From Nocardia niigatensis NBRC 100131 (GTDB taxonomy: Bacteria; Actinomycetota; Actinomycetes; Mycobacteriales; Mycobacteriaceae): DNA of 64,000 nt. Below, piece after piece: positions 1 through 8,700 of this stretch (position 1 is the first letter of the stretch; each line of letters begins with the position of its first letter). The stretch covers positions 62,001-126,000 of the forward strand of contig NZ_BAGC01000044.1 of assembly GCF_000308655.1 (NCBI RefSeq), read 5' to 3'. Made by a program: the position numbers and the translations under genes. Below the pieces are notes generated by a model. That model saw nothing but the letters and a program-made list of their open reading frames with translations, was not told where the DNA came from and searched no databases.

Positions 1-2
1 AG

Positions 3-500
3 CTCGACGGCGTGCCACACCCGATCCTGCAACAGATCACCGATGCGGGACGCACCCTCGTCCTCATCCCCGACACCGGCCTGCGCGAGATCGCCTCGCC
101 GCTGGAAAATCAGCTGGCACTGACGGAATTCGCCGGAAACATGACCAAGGCGACCTTGGCCGGCACCGTCGGTGGATTCGTGGTCGGCGCACTGGTGGGC
201 GCCGTCATCGGTCTCGGCTCGTGCCTGCTGGTCGGCCCCGGCTGCCTGGCCACCACCCCGGCGGCCATCATGGCCTTCGCCGGCGCCGGCGGCCTGATCG
301 GGCCCCTCGCCCTCGGTGGCGCGGCCCTGGTCGACGGCGTGTGGAAATACGTCACCACCCTGCAGGCCACACCCGGCGAGAGCGCATACGCCGATAAGGG
401 AGGTCTGCTCGACCCAGACGGCACCGGCGTCCCCGACGCCAACCTTCGGATTCCGCCACTGCCGTTCAAAGCCCTCATGAGCGGCTCCGCTGGCCGATAG
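3..500 (+). CDS. Glycine-rich membrane protein, 5' end outside window
   Basis: The reading frame is already open at the left edge, so this is probably the C-terminal part of a longer protein; a GTG at 12 could start a shorter version. The centre (about residues 45-110) is a long run of Gly, Ala, Val and Leu, including GGFVVGALVGAVIGLGS, which reads as two glycine-zipper membrane segments around a small Cys/Pro-containing turn. The tail is polar, ending in a DPDGTGVPDANLRIPPLP stretch. Proteins of this look are common hypothetical membrane or secreted proteins in Nocardia and Rhodococcus, but no function is known to me. It is followed by an insertion-sequence relic. Confidence 0.6.
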   Translation, partial: LDGVPHPILQQITDAGRTLVLIPDTGLREIASPLENQLALTEFAGNMTKATLAGTVGGFVVGALVGAVIGLGSCLLVGPGCLATTPAAIMAFAGAGGLIGPLALGGAALVDGVWKYVTTLQATPGESAYADKGGLLDPDGTGVPDANLRIPPLPFKALMSGSAGR

Positions 501-735
501 GGCACGGCAACAGCGCATGCGTCGCGGTCCCGGCAGCCGCGGCGCAGGCCGGACAGCCCGAGATCGGGGCGGTGGTGACCAGGTGAGCCAGCAGACGTCG
601 GATTGCGCCGATAGCGAGTGGGATGAGTTCGCTGCCAACGCTTTCGGGACGACGGCGGCATAGCGGCGAGGTAGGCGTTGGCGAGCATCGCGAGGGTGAC
701 GTGCCGACATTCTGCGCTTTGCCAGTCAGCACCCA
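480..735 (-). pseudogene. IS701-family transposase 3' remnant
   Basis: Read on the minus strand, three short pieces match the usual C-terminus of actinobacterial IS701-type transposases, but they lie in different frames: RHVTLAMLANAYLAAM (usually WYRHxTLAxLAHAYLA), then ELIPLAIGAIRRLLAHLV (usually ELIPLTxxEIRRLLAxLV), then an Arg-rich SGLRRGCRDRDACAV tail (usually WSxWRRRHQARAR). At least two frameshifts separate them and nothing of the DDE catalytic core is left. No terminal inverted repeats were seen. It is a dead fragment and marks past insertion activity at this edge of the accessory region. Boundaries are approximate. Confidence 0.6.
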
Positions 736-910
736 ATGGAACGCGCGACCGTGATCGCCTCAAACAAAATCAGGCCCGGCAATTCGCCGAGCCCGATCAT
801 CTTCCTGTGGACCTGACGGACCAGCATACGAACCGGGCGGTGCTGGTCGACGGGCCGGATGTGGTCATCCGGGCGGTGGGTGCCCGACCGGTCGCGGGCG
901 GTGGTGCCCG

Positions 911-2203
911 ATGACCGGCCACGACGACCGCCCGGCTGCGTTTGGGTCGGCGGATAGCGGCGCGGATGGGGCGGCGGCTGCTCGGTGTCCTATAACCGCC
1001 ACCCCAAACGCCGAACACGATGTCAGTATCCGCGCCGCTCACGCCCACAATCCGGGGGTGGGCTCGAAATCCCGACTCAGTATCAATACTGAGGGTTCAT
1101 CGCGTAGGGGGCGGCGCGGCGGCCGTGCCGTGCACTGCGGCGGGCATCCGGATGCGGGGCCGTGGTTTCGCCTGCTCGATCGTGACCGTCGTCTTCTCGC
1201 ACTACTTGCTGAACACAAGGTGCTGACCACCGCCCAGATCGCCGGCCTGGAATTCACCTCGATCCGCCGCGCCCAGGACCGGCTGGCCAAGCTGCGCGAG
1301 ATGGGCATGCTCTTCGCCTTCCGCGAATCGCTCTACGGCGGCGGCACCAGCCAAACGCGCCACGCGCTCGGCTATTCCGGCGCGCGCCTGATCGCGGCCC
1401 GGCGCGCCGAGACGCCACCGACCCCGGCCGTCTACGCGCTGTCCCTCGAACGGCTGGCCTGCTCCCCGACCCTCGGGCATCGTCTGCGTGTCAACGGGTT
1501 CTTCGCAGCGCTGGCCGCGCACCGCAACCCGGCCCGCAACCCTGACGCGACGGTGCTGGAGGGGCTGACGCAGTGGTGGTCCGAACGCCAATGCGCCGAA
1601 CAGTTTTGGACGGCGTTCGAGCGCGATCCTCAGATTCGTCCCGACGGCTACGGCTGCTGGGAACAGGAGGAACACGCGGTGCGGTTCTTCCTCGAGTACG
1701 ACACCGGCACTGAAACCCTGTCCACCCTCGCCGCCAAACTCACCGACTACCAAGGCTTCCCCACCGACAGGTTCGGAATCCTGCTGTTCTCCCTGCACTC
1801 GACCCGCCGTGAAACCGGGCTCCGGACCGCGCTGCGCCGCACACTCGGCAGCGGCAACCCGGGCATGGTGATCGCCACCACCGCCCGTGACCTCACCCAC
1901 CCCGACGGCCCGGTCGGACCCGTCTGGGTCCTGTGGACGGCTGGGGACGGCGACACGGTGACTGAGCGCCTCCGGTTGACCGAGCTACCCGAACGTGGAC
2001 CTCGAATTCCGCACCACTCCAGCGGCGGCCAGCCCTATAACGAGGCCGCCTTCGACCACTACGACCCACAGGTCCACAACCTATTCATCGCCGCTCAGTC
2101 ACGGCCTGCCACGCCGAATTCGCTCGCGACCGCACACCTGGTCGAGAAGGCCGACGAAGAGGGCTTCATCGAATTGGACGACCAATCCCCGGACGGGCCG
2201 TGA
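911..2203 (+). CDS. Replication-relaxation family protein
   Basis: The 430-aa product matches the replication-relaxation family of actinobacterial plasmids and integrative conjugative elements. About residues 85-135 form a winged-helix-like segment (LLALLAEHKVLTTAQIAGLEF, then RRAQDRLAKLREMGML). The middle carries the family's FFLEYDTGTETLSTLAAKLTDY segment and the later WVLWTAGDGDTVTERLRLTELP segment. The family is usually found with conjugation or replication genes; its biochemical role is poorly defined. The first 70 or so residues are low-complexity and may not be translated; an internal GTG near 1129 is an alternative start. The ATG at 911 overlaps the stop of a short upstream frame as ATGA, which would allow coupling. 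It supports reading this area as part of a mobile element. Confidence 0.75.
   Translation: MTGHDDRPAAFGSADSGADGAAAARCPITATPNAEHDVSIRAAHAHNPGVGSKSRLSINTEGSSRRGRRGGRAVHCGGHPDAGPWFRLLDRDRRLLALLAEHKVLTTAQIAGLEFTSIRRAQDRLAKLREMGMLFAFRESLYGGGTSQTRHALGYSGARLIAARRAETPPTPAVYALSLERLACSPTLGHRLRVNGFFAALAAHRNPARNPDATVLEGLTQWWSERQCAEQFWTAFERDPQIRPDGYGCWEQEEHAVRFFLEYDTGTETLSTLAAKLTDYQGFPTDRFGILLFSLHSTRRETGLRTALRRTLGSGNPGMVIATTARDLTHPDGPVGPVWVLWTAGDGDTVTERLRLTELPERGPRIPHHSSGGQPYNEAAFDHYDPQVHNLFIAAQSRPATPNSLATAHLVEKADEEGFIELDDQSPDGP
1076..1093. repeat. Perfect 8-2-8 inverted repeat
   Basis: CTCAGTAT and ATACTGAG flank a 2-nt spacer. It lies in the low-complexity 5' part of the replication-relaxation reading frame, about 35 nt upstream of an alternative GTG start. 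If the shorter start is the real one, this would sit at the promoter and could be an operator. This is inference only. Confidence 0.3.
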
Positions 2204-2454
2204 CCATTCGCTCCGCTCGATGGCTGTGCTGGTGAATTCCGACGTCGATCATCGGCCAACCGTGACGCCCTCCAGCGCAGTCGAGATCCGTTGGTATCGG
2301 CGAAACTTACGTCGCCGGGTGGTGTCCAGATGCTTCGGCGCGTCTACTGAACGCACTATTCTGCCGAATGCAGCGAGGTCCGGGCTGTGCATCTACCGTT
2401 CGATGTGGACGGCAGTAAGATCTCGGATCGCTGAGGACCGGCTGTGGGGGGAAT

Positions 2455-5400
2455 GTGAGTGACAATATAGGACACCTGTCCAGTTTCGTGTGGTCCGTGG
2501 CTGACCTACTGCGCGGCGACTTCAAGTCTTCCGAATACGGACGGGTGATCCTGCCGTTCACGGTATTGCGTCGGCTCGACTCTCTGCTGGCACCGAGTCG
2601 GCAAGCGGTGCTCGACGAGGCTGAGCGCACCGACAACGAACAGGAGCAGGAGCAGCGCCTTATGGCGGCCTCGGGTTGGCCCTTTTACAATCTGAGCCGG
2701 TACTCGTTCCAGAGTGTGCTCAATGATTCGTGGAACGCCGACCAGGTGCTCTTGGAGCATGTTCGCGGGTACTCCTGCAACGTTAGAGAAGTGCTGGACG
2801 GCTTCGAGTTTGAGCGGACCGTTGTCCGCCTGCATCAGGCAGAACTTCTCTACCCAGTAGTCAGGCAGTTCGCCTCGATCGACCTGGGGCAGATGATCAC
2901 CGACTTCGATATGGAGAACCTTTTCGAGGAGCTGGTCCGACGATTCGCGGCGGGCAGCAACGAAACGAGCGGGGAGCATTACACCCCCCGGGATGTCGCC
3001 CATCTGATGGCGGGGTTCCTCATCTCCGCCGACTCGGACCTGCTGACCTCGCCACACGCCGTTCGCACCATCCTGGACCCGGCCTGTGGAACGGCCGGCC
3101 TGCTGACCGAGGCGGCCTCGTTCATCACTTTGATGAACCCGGGGGCGGACATCATGCTGTACGGCCAGGAGATCAACCGGCAGGCATGGGCGATTTCCCG
3201 TGCCAACATGATGATCAGCGGCCGCCTGGCCTCGACAATCGCCTTTGGGAATGTCCTCGCTGAAGATGGGCACCAAGGAATCGCCTTCGACTACCTCCTC
3301 GCCAATCCGCCGTTCGGCATTAACTGGAAGAAGATCGAGTCCACAGTCCTGCGGGAGCACCAGCAGCTCAGTTTCGCGGGCCGTTTCGGGGCCGGTCTTC
3401 CTCGGATCAACGACAGCTCGCTGCTCTTCCTACAGCACATGTTGGCGAAGATGAAGCCAGTGAGCGCCTCGGGTGAGGGCGGCAGCCGGATCGCAGTCAT
3501 CTTCAACGCCTCTCCGATGTACGTCGGCGCCGCCGGATCCGGCGAATCAGAGATCCGGCGGTGGATCTTGGAGAACGACTGGCTTGAGGCCTTGGTCGCG
3601 TTGCCTGACCGACTCTTCCACAACACGGGCATCGGCACTTACCTGTGGGTCCTGAGCAACCGCAAGCCTGCACAGCGCAGGCATGAGGTGCTGCTACTGA
3701 ACGCGCAGGACCAGTACCAGCGGATGCGCCGCACCATCGGCTCGAAGCGCAACTACATCACCTCGGACCAGATTGCCGAGGTCACAGGGCTCTACCTGGA
3801 CACTCTGTCCGCCGACCGTGCCCAGCGGCCGAACGACCGGGTCCGCATCGTCTCCACCCACGAACTGATGTACCAGCGCGTCACGATCGATCAACCACTT
3901 CGGCTTCGGTACGAACTGTCCGACGAGGCCCTGACTCGCCTCGCCGAATCGCCTGCGATAAAGAAGACCGGTGATCCTGCCGCTCTGGTGGCCGCCCTGC
4001 GTCCGTTGATCGGCTCGACGTGGACGAGGTGCCAACAGGCCATCACCGCACTGCGCCGGGAGGCCACCTCGGCTGGCGTGAGCTGGCCGCGGGGGAAGGT
4101 CTTCGAGGCGGCGGTCCGCAAGGCCATCGGTGTGCGCGACAGCGACGGGGAGCCGCAGCGGACGGGGGATGCTTACGAGCCGGATCCCGAGCTGCGTGTG
4201 CTGGTCAATCTGCCGCTTCACGTGGATCCGAGCGACCACCTCCGAAGCGAAGTGCACCCGAGTGCTCCGGCAGCCTGGATCGACGACAGCAGGACGCGGG
4301 TGGGTTGCGAGATCCCACCCTCGCTCTTCTATCGACCCGAACTCGACGGCGAATTTGAACTGCTGCGCAACCTCGCCCGATTGGAAACCACTCGGGTCCA
4401 CCCGCCCCAGAGAGGCGAGGAGCAGGAGGAGGGCACTGACCGGCCCAGGCATCTACGCGCCCAAGACCTTCACGAGGCCGACTCTGCCGCTGACTTGCCC
4501 GATGCCCCAGAGGACGGAAGGCCACTTACCCTCTGCTCGGGCGGCATGCTCGTCGGACGGCCGGGGAACTGGCGTCTGCTCCCGAATGGCTTCGGCGAAG
4601 CGGCCACCTCGCTGTTTGTACTGCAGCCGCTGCACGGCGGTGGCCAGGCGCTATGCGAGTGGTTGAACTCCCGCAAGGACAACGGTCAGTACCCCAGCAC
4701 TCGCGACCTGCTGGATACACACATCCCTCTCGACCTAGTGACCGACAGCGAGGTGGAGAGCCTCCTGGAAACCGTAGAAGAAGGGCGGCGCGCACTGCGG
4801 AATACGATGTCGGGAATCTTGCCCAACGTCTTCAGCAGCGGCGAGCGGGACGTCCAGAGGGTTCGGAACGAGATCCGGTTCGCCGCCCATGAGGCAGGCC
4901 TGATCGGTGAACTCGTGCGGCCCCTGGACGACCTCATCTCGCGCGCCGAGTGGAGCTTTCCGTACCACGCGGCCGCACTGTCCCGTCGGTACCGAATCAG
5001 CACGCACCCAGCGGAGCAGAAAGACGGACTGCTCAAGCTAGGAGAAGGTCTGGCCCGTGTGCTGGGCGTGCTGGCGCTCACCGAACTCGCCGAGTCGAGT
5101 GGATTCTCCCCGAACCTGCGCAAGCAGTTCCGGCCCCAGGCCTCCTTCGGTACTTGGCTCTGGTTCCTCGACCGGCTGGAGGCTGAGGGAATCACGCCTC
5201 GCATCCAACAGCTCGCCACCCTGCGCGACCGGGGCAACGCACGAGCCTTGCTGGGCCACATCAAGGACTTCAGGAACACCTCGCATCACGCGCATGGCGT
5301 CCGCGCTAGCCACCAACTGGCGGAGGACGTTGAACGGCTGGAACCACACATCGTGGGGGCAATCAGTGCGGTTAGATGGCTCTCCGGAACCCACTGGGAT

Positions 5401-5709
5401 TGGGTGGAACGGTGCGAGTACCTCGACGACGGCCAGTATCGGATCGTCGGGTTTCGACTGAGAGGCAGCCATCCGAACTGGGAGCCGTTCGATCGGTCGA
5501 GCACTCGGCCGATGCGTCCCGACCGCATCTACGTGGACAGTGCTCCATACGGTGCTCCGGTCGACCTGTGGCCGTTTGCAGTCGTCAGTATGTGCGACAA
5601 ATGCCACACAAGGGAGCTCTTCCTGCTCAACCAGGTCCGAGGCGACCAACTGACGCTCCGCAGCCTGGAGGAGCATTCGCTGGAGATCACATATGGCGAG
5701 CCCGAGTAG
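2455..5709 (+). CDS. N6-adenine DNA methyltransferase (HsdM-like) with HEPN-like C-terminal extension
   Basis: The 1084-aa protein starts with an HsdM_N-type helical region (SSFVWSVADLLRGDFKSSEY). The N6-methyltransferase core follows, with motif I DPACGT at residues 208-213 (SAM binding) and motif IV NPPF at 284-287 (catalysis), so it should methylate adenine in DNA. Residues about 530-800 include a stretch like a type I specificity-subunit half (CEWLNSRKDNGQYPSTRDLL), suggesting target recognition in the same chain. Beyond a usual HsdM (about 500 aa) lies a helical region with RNTSHH at 940-945, an Rx4H pattern as in HEPN ribonucleases, and a Cys pair CDKC at 1047-1050. No HsdR helicase/nuclease is adjacent. 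A KAP NTPase follows about 200 nt downstream on the same strand. Methyltransferase call is firm; the rest is inferred. Confidence 0.85.
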   Translation: MSDNIGHLSSFVWSVADLLRGDFKSSEYGRVILPFTVLRRLDSLLAPSRQAVLDEAERTDNEQEQEQRLMAASGWPFYNLSRYSFQSVLNDSWNADQVLLEHVRGYSCNVREVLDGFEFERTVVRLHQAELLYPVVRQFASIDLGQMITDFDMENLFEELVRRFAAGSNETSGEHYTPRDVAHLMAGFLISADSDLLTSPHAVRTILDPACGTAGLLTEAASFITLMNPGADIMLYGQEINRQAWAISRANMMISGRLASTIAFGNVLAEDGHQGIAFDYLLANPPFGINWKKIESTVLREHQQLSFAGRFGAGLPRINDSSLLFLQHMLAKMKPVSASGEGGSRIAVIFNASPMYVGAAGSGESEIRRWILENDWLEALVALPDRLFHNTGIGTYLWVLSNRKPAQRRHEVLLLNAQDQYQRMRRTIGSKRNYITSDQIAEVTGLYLDTLSADRAQRPNDRVRIVSTHELMYQRVTIDQPLRLRYELSDEALTRLAESPAIKKTGDPAALVAALRPLIGSTWTRCQQAITALRREATSAGVSWPRGKVFEAAVRKAIGVRDSDGEPQRTGDAYEPDPELRVLVNLPLHVDPSDHLRSEVHPSAPAAWIDDSRTRVGCEIPPSLFYRPELDGEFELLRNLARLETTRVHPPQRGEEQEEGTDRPRHLRAQDLHEADSAADLPDAPEDGRPLTLCSGGMLVGRPGNWRLLPNGFGEAATSLFVLQPLHGGGQALCEWLNSRKDNGQYPSTRDLLDTHIPLDLVTDSEVESLLETVEEGRRALRNTMSGILPNVFSSGERDVQRVRNEIRFAAHEAGLIGELVRPLDDLISRAEWSFPYHAAALSRRYRISTHPAEQKDGLLKLGEGLARVLGVLALTELAESSGFSPNLRKQFRPQASFGTWLWFLDRLEAEGITPRIQQLATLRDRGNARALLGHIKDFRNTSHHAHGVRASHQLAEDVERLEPHIVGAISAVRWLSGTHWDWVERCEYLDDGQYRIVGFRLRGSHPNWEPFDRSSTRPMRPDRIYVDSAPYGAPVDLWPFAVVSMCDKCHTRELFLLNQVRGDQLTLRSLEEHSLEITYGEPE

Positions 5710-5911
5710 TGGCGGGGCGGGGCGAGGCTGCGTCTGATGCGGAAGTGAAGGGGAATAGTCACAGCGACGCGGCCTTACGGTCGAAGGCACGGGTCGATCT
5801 CCGTGCTGGTCGCCGCAGTCTTCCACAAATAGACCGCAGCGCCCGGGCGCCGCATTCGGCTTGCCGACGCCAACGCGGTTGCGGATCAACGCTATTGGTG
5901 ACGGGACTGGC

Positions 5912-8128
5912 ATGATCTATGGGGTGAGCGGGGAACATCTCAACACCGATGCCGAAATCGTGTCGATCGCCGAGGATCGGCTGCAGCGGGCCCCGTTCGT
6001 GCGCCGGATCGCTGAGCGCATCAGCAGGGCCGGCGCGGACCGCAGTGTCGTGTTCGGGTTGGCGGGGCCTTGGGGCAGCGGCAAGTCGTCGGTACTCAAC
6101 ATGATCAGCGAGGTGCTGTCCACCGAGCACGGCGACCAGTGGTCGGTGGTGTCGTTCACCCCATGGTCGGCGTCGAGCGTGGCGGAGTTGACCGAGGAGT
6201 TCTACGCCGCGGTCGCCTCGGCCATGCCCGACACCGAAGCCGGCCATCACGCCCGCAAGGCACTGAGGGCCGCGGTCCCGGTGGCGGTCGCGGTGGGCAA
6301 GGCAGGCGTGGCGGCACTATTCGACAGGCACTTCGGTGACGGCGCGACCGCAAAGATCCTCACGGCGGGTAGCGACAAGCTCGCCGAGCAGGTCGGCCAC
6401 CTGCCCGCGCCGGTCACCGACCCGTTTTCGCAGCGCTTCGAGGCGGCGTCACAGGCGATCTTGGCGGCGGGCCGGAACGTGCTGGTCGTCGTCGATGACG
6501 TGGACCGGCTGCACGCCGACGAGCTGCTGGCGGTGATGAAAGCGGTGCGGCTGCTGGGACGCTTCGACCGCGTGCACTACCTGCTGTCCTACGACGAGCA
6601 GACGGTGCTCGACGTCCTAGTCGATACCGATCTGGCCCGCCACAATCCGCGGCGCGCCGGCCGGTATCTGGAAAAGATCGTCCAGTATCCGTTTGTGCTG
6701 CCCCCGATCCAGCACCAGCATCTGAGCGCCGAACTGCAACGCGAGATCCGCGAGCTGGTGGACATTCACGACCTCAGCGCTGCGCGGCCCGGCATCGACA
6801 CCGCGCAGGAGGCTGCGACGGTGTGCGAGATCCTGCTGGACACGTTGCCGACCGACACGGTCACTTTGCGTAGTCTCAAGCGACTGTGCAGCCAGGTCGA
6901 TGTGCTGCTGACACTGGTCGGATCGCGCGAGATCGACCTGCTCGACGCGTTCGTGCTGACGTACCTGCGGCTGGAACACCGCGCGTTGTATGCGATGCTG
7001 CCGCACTGGCGCAGCGAGCTGACCCGGTCCCCGCAGACTGCCGCGCGGCTCGGCGGCGTGAGCTCGGACTGGTATCAGCGCATCGAGGACGTGACGGGCT
7101 TCGCTGTGGGGGACCGGGAAGCACGCACCATCTACCGGCTGTTGGCCACCGTCTTCCCCGCACTGCCGATAGGACCGGACACGGTGATGCCGCCCCGCGC
7201 GCGGGCCACCTCGTTGCGCGCCCACAACGGTGGCTACTTCGACCGGTATTTCGCGTTCCGGGTCCCCGTCGACGACATCGAAGACCACCGGGCCCACTCG
7301 GCCTTGGCCGAGCTCGCCCGCACCGGCCGACTGCCGACAGTGCTGACCGAGTGGCTGCCAGACGAGAACCGTCGCCGCCTGCTGCGAGACAAACTGCTGT
7401 CTAACCTCGACGCCATCGCTGGCGCGCCACCGGCCCAAGCTGCTCAGGCCGCGACGGCGTTGACCGAAGCGGTGCCGGTCGACCACGCCGACCTGTATTT
7501 CACTAGGTGGGGCACGGTGATCCATGCGCTGCTCGCCCACGCGATCACCGAACTCGGCCCCGCCGATGCTGCGGCGTTGATCGACGACTACCGCGCTCGA
7601 TTCGGGCTGGCCACGACCCTCGATGTGCTCGCGGTCCCTACCGCAGTGTCGGGGGTGCCAGTGGCCTCGGTCCTTGTGGCCACCACCGCGGTTCGCCGCG
7701 AAGTGTTCGAGCTATGCGTGCGAGATCTCACGACCGACATACCGAACGATGAGCAGGCACCGCACGCCAGTGTGCTCGGCGTCGCGCACTACCTCGACGA
7801 CCAACTGTGGGGCGACCTGCGCACCCGGGTCGGCGAGCTGCAGAACTCCGGCGTCTGCGACATCCTCGACGTGGCAGCACGTTTCGTCAGCATCAGCACC
7901 CGCCTGGATCCCTCAGGCAACGGAGGCCACCGGCAGCGCTACCTCAGCCGGTTCGAATCCACGCTCTTCGGGCGGCTGATCGACTCCGACCAGTGGCGCA
8001 CTCTGAATCTGCCCCAACCATCAAACATCGCGATCGACGACAACGATCTGTCGATGAGCAACCGGCGCGAATACGCTATCGGCGCGCTGCGCCAGCTACA
8101 GGTCACCGGTCAGTACACCGGTTACTGA
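5912..8128 (+). CDS. KAP family P-loop NTPase
   Basis: The 738-aa product is a KAP-type STAND-like NTPase. Counted from the ATG at 5912, the Walker A is GPWGSGKS at 52-59 and the Walker B is NVLVVVDDVDRL starting at 189, followed by the KAP-typical YLLSYDEQTVL. KAP NTPases usually couple ATP hydrolysis to assembly at membranes or to defence signalling; many carry membrane segments in the domain, but here only one weak hydrophobic stretch (AAVPVAVAVGKAGVAALF) is present, so it may be soluble. The long C-terminal half is helical without a recognised domain. A TTG at 5861 is also possible but lies in poor-looking sequence. Position after the methyltransferase suggests they work together, but this is unproven. 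Confidence 0.85.
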   Translation: MIYGVSGEHLNTDAEIVSIAEDRLQRAPFVRRIAERISRAGADRSVVFGLAGPWGSGKSSVLNMISEVLSTEHGDQWSVVSFTPWSASSVAELTEEFYAAVASAMPDTEAGHHARKALRAAVPVAVAVGKAGVAALFDRHFGDGATAKILTAGSDKLAEQVGHLPAPVTDPFSQRFEAASQAILAAGRNVLVVVDDVDRLHADELLAVMKAVRLLGRFDRVHYLLSYDEQTVLDVLVDTDLARHNPRRAGRYLEKIVQYPFVLPPIQHQHLSAELQREIRELVDIHDLSAARPGIDTAQEAATVCEILLDTLPTDTVTLRSLKRLCSQVDVLLTLVGSREIDLLDAFVLTYLRLEHRALYAMLPHWRSELTRSPQTAARLGGVSSDWYQRIEDVTGFAVGDREARTIYRLLATVFPALPIGPDTVMPPRARATSLRAHNGGYFDRYFAFRVPVDDIEDHRAHSALAELARTGRLPTVLTEWLPDENRRRLLRDKLLSNLDAIAGAPPAQAAQAATALTEAVPVDHADLYFTRWGTVIHALLAHAITELGPADAAALIDDYRARFGLATTLDVLAVPTAVSGVPVASVLVATTAVRREVFELCVRDLTTDIPNDEQAPHASVLGVAHYLDDQLWGDLRTRVGELQNSGVCDILDVAARFVSISTRLDPSGNGGHRQRYLSRFESTLFGRLIDSDQWRTLNLPQPSNIAIDDNDLSMSNRREYAIGALRQLQVTGQYTGY

Positions 8129-8619
8129 ATCGGACACCGCGGCCGCGGCCCTGCCCTCGAAGGAATCCTGGTGCGGCCACGAGACCGGGTGCTGGCCAGT
8201 TCAGTGAGCATCGGCGACCGGACTTGATCAAGTCACCTCGCACGGGGGAAGGGTCTGCGCAGGTGCCGGATCTGTCATGGTCCAGATGATTCCCGATGAG
8301 CTCACTCCGCGCTCACTTGAGAATCCACCAGACGTCGGCACCGGTTCCGAACGCGCAATAATGTCGCATCCAGCGCGGTACGCGGCTGCCAGCGCGACCT
8401 ACCCGAAGATCAACCGGCTCCGGGGCATCTCGGGGCCGTCGCTGTGTCCGCTCAGCAGTCGAGTTGGGCATGCCGAACAGGTGTGGCTAAGGGGTGGCAC
8501 TGATCGCGGCCCCGGCGTCTTTCACCTTCGCCCTGCTATCGATCGTCTCGTCGTCTGCCGGTGTACCAGTCCGGTGCCGGTTCAAGTGTCTGCATGTGCA
8601 GAACCTCGAAAGAGTCGGC
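8129..8619. other. Intergenic region without a supported gene
   Basis: About 490 nt between the KAP NTPase and the HEPN-like gene. Open frames exist on the plus strand but their translations are Arg/Pro-rich, show no domain and lack a good ribosome site, so I do not call a gene. Base composition is less GC-biased than the flanking genes. Nothing else is recognised. Confidence 0.5.
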
Positions 8620-8651
8620 ACCGATCGGAAACCGATCGGTCTGAGTATGCT
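8620..8651 (+). promoter_or_regulatory. Palindrome and possible -10 box upstream of the HEPN-like gene
   Basis: A perfect 9-3-9 inverted repeat, ACCGATCGG-AAA-CCGATCGGT, spans 8620-8640. Five nt later comes TATGCT (8646-8651), a fair -10 hexamer; a -35 box at the usual distance would fall inside the repeat. This arrangement is what a repressor-controlled promoter looks like. No dedicated repressor gene is adjacent, so the binding protein is unknown. Confidence 0.4.
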
Positions 8652-8700
8652 TTGAGATTATTCGGTTCCGTTGGAGCTGGCGCGGTGGTTCGATAGGACC

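Noticed and set aside
8277..8696. A 139-codon plus-strand frame before the HEPN-like gene
   Set aside because: Proline/arginine-rich, no ribosome site, and it would cover the palindrome and promoter-like box.
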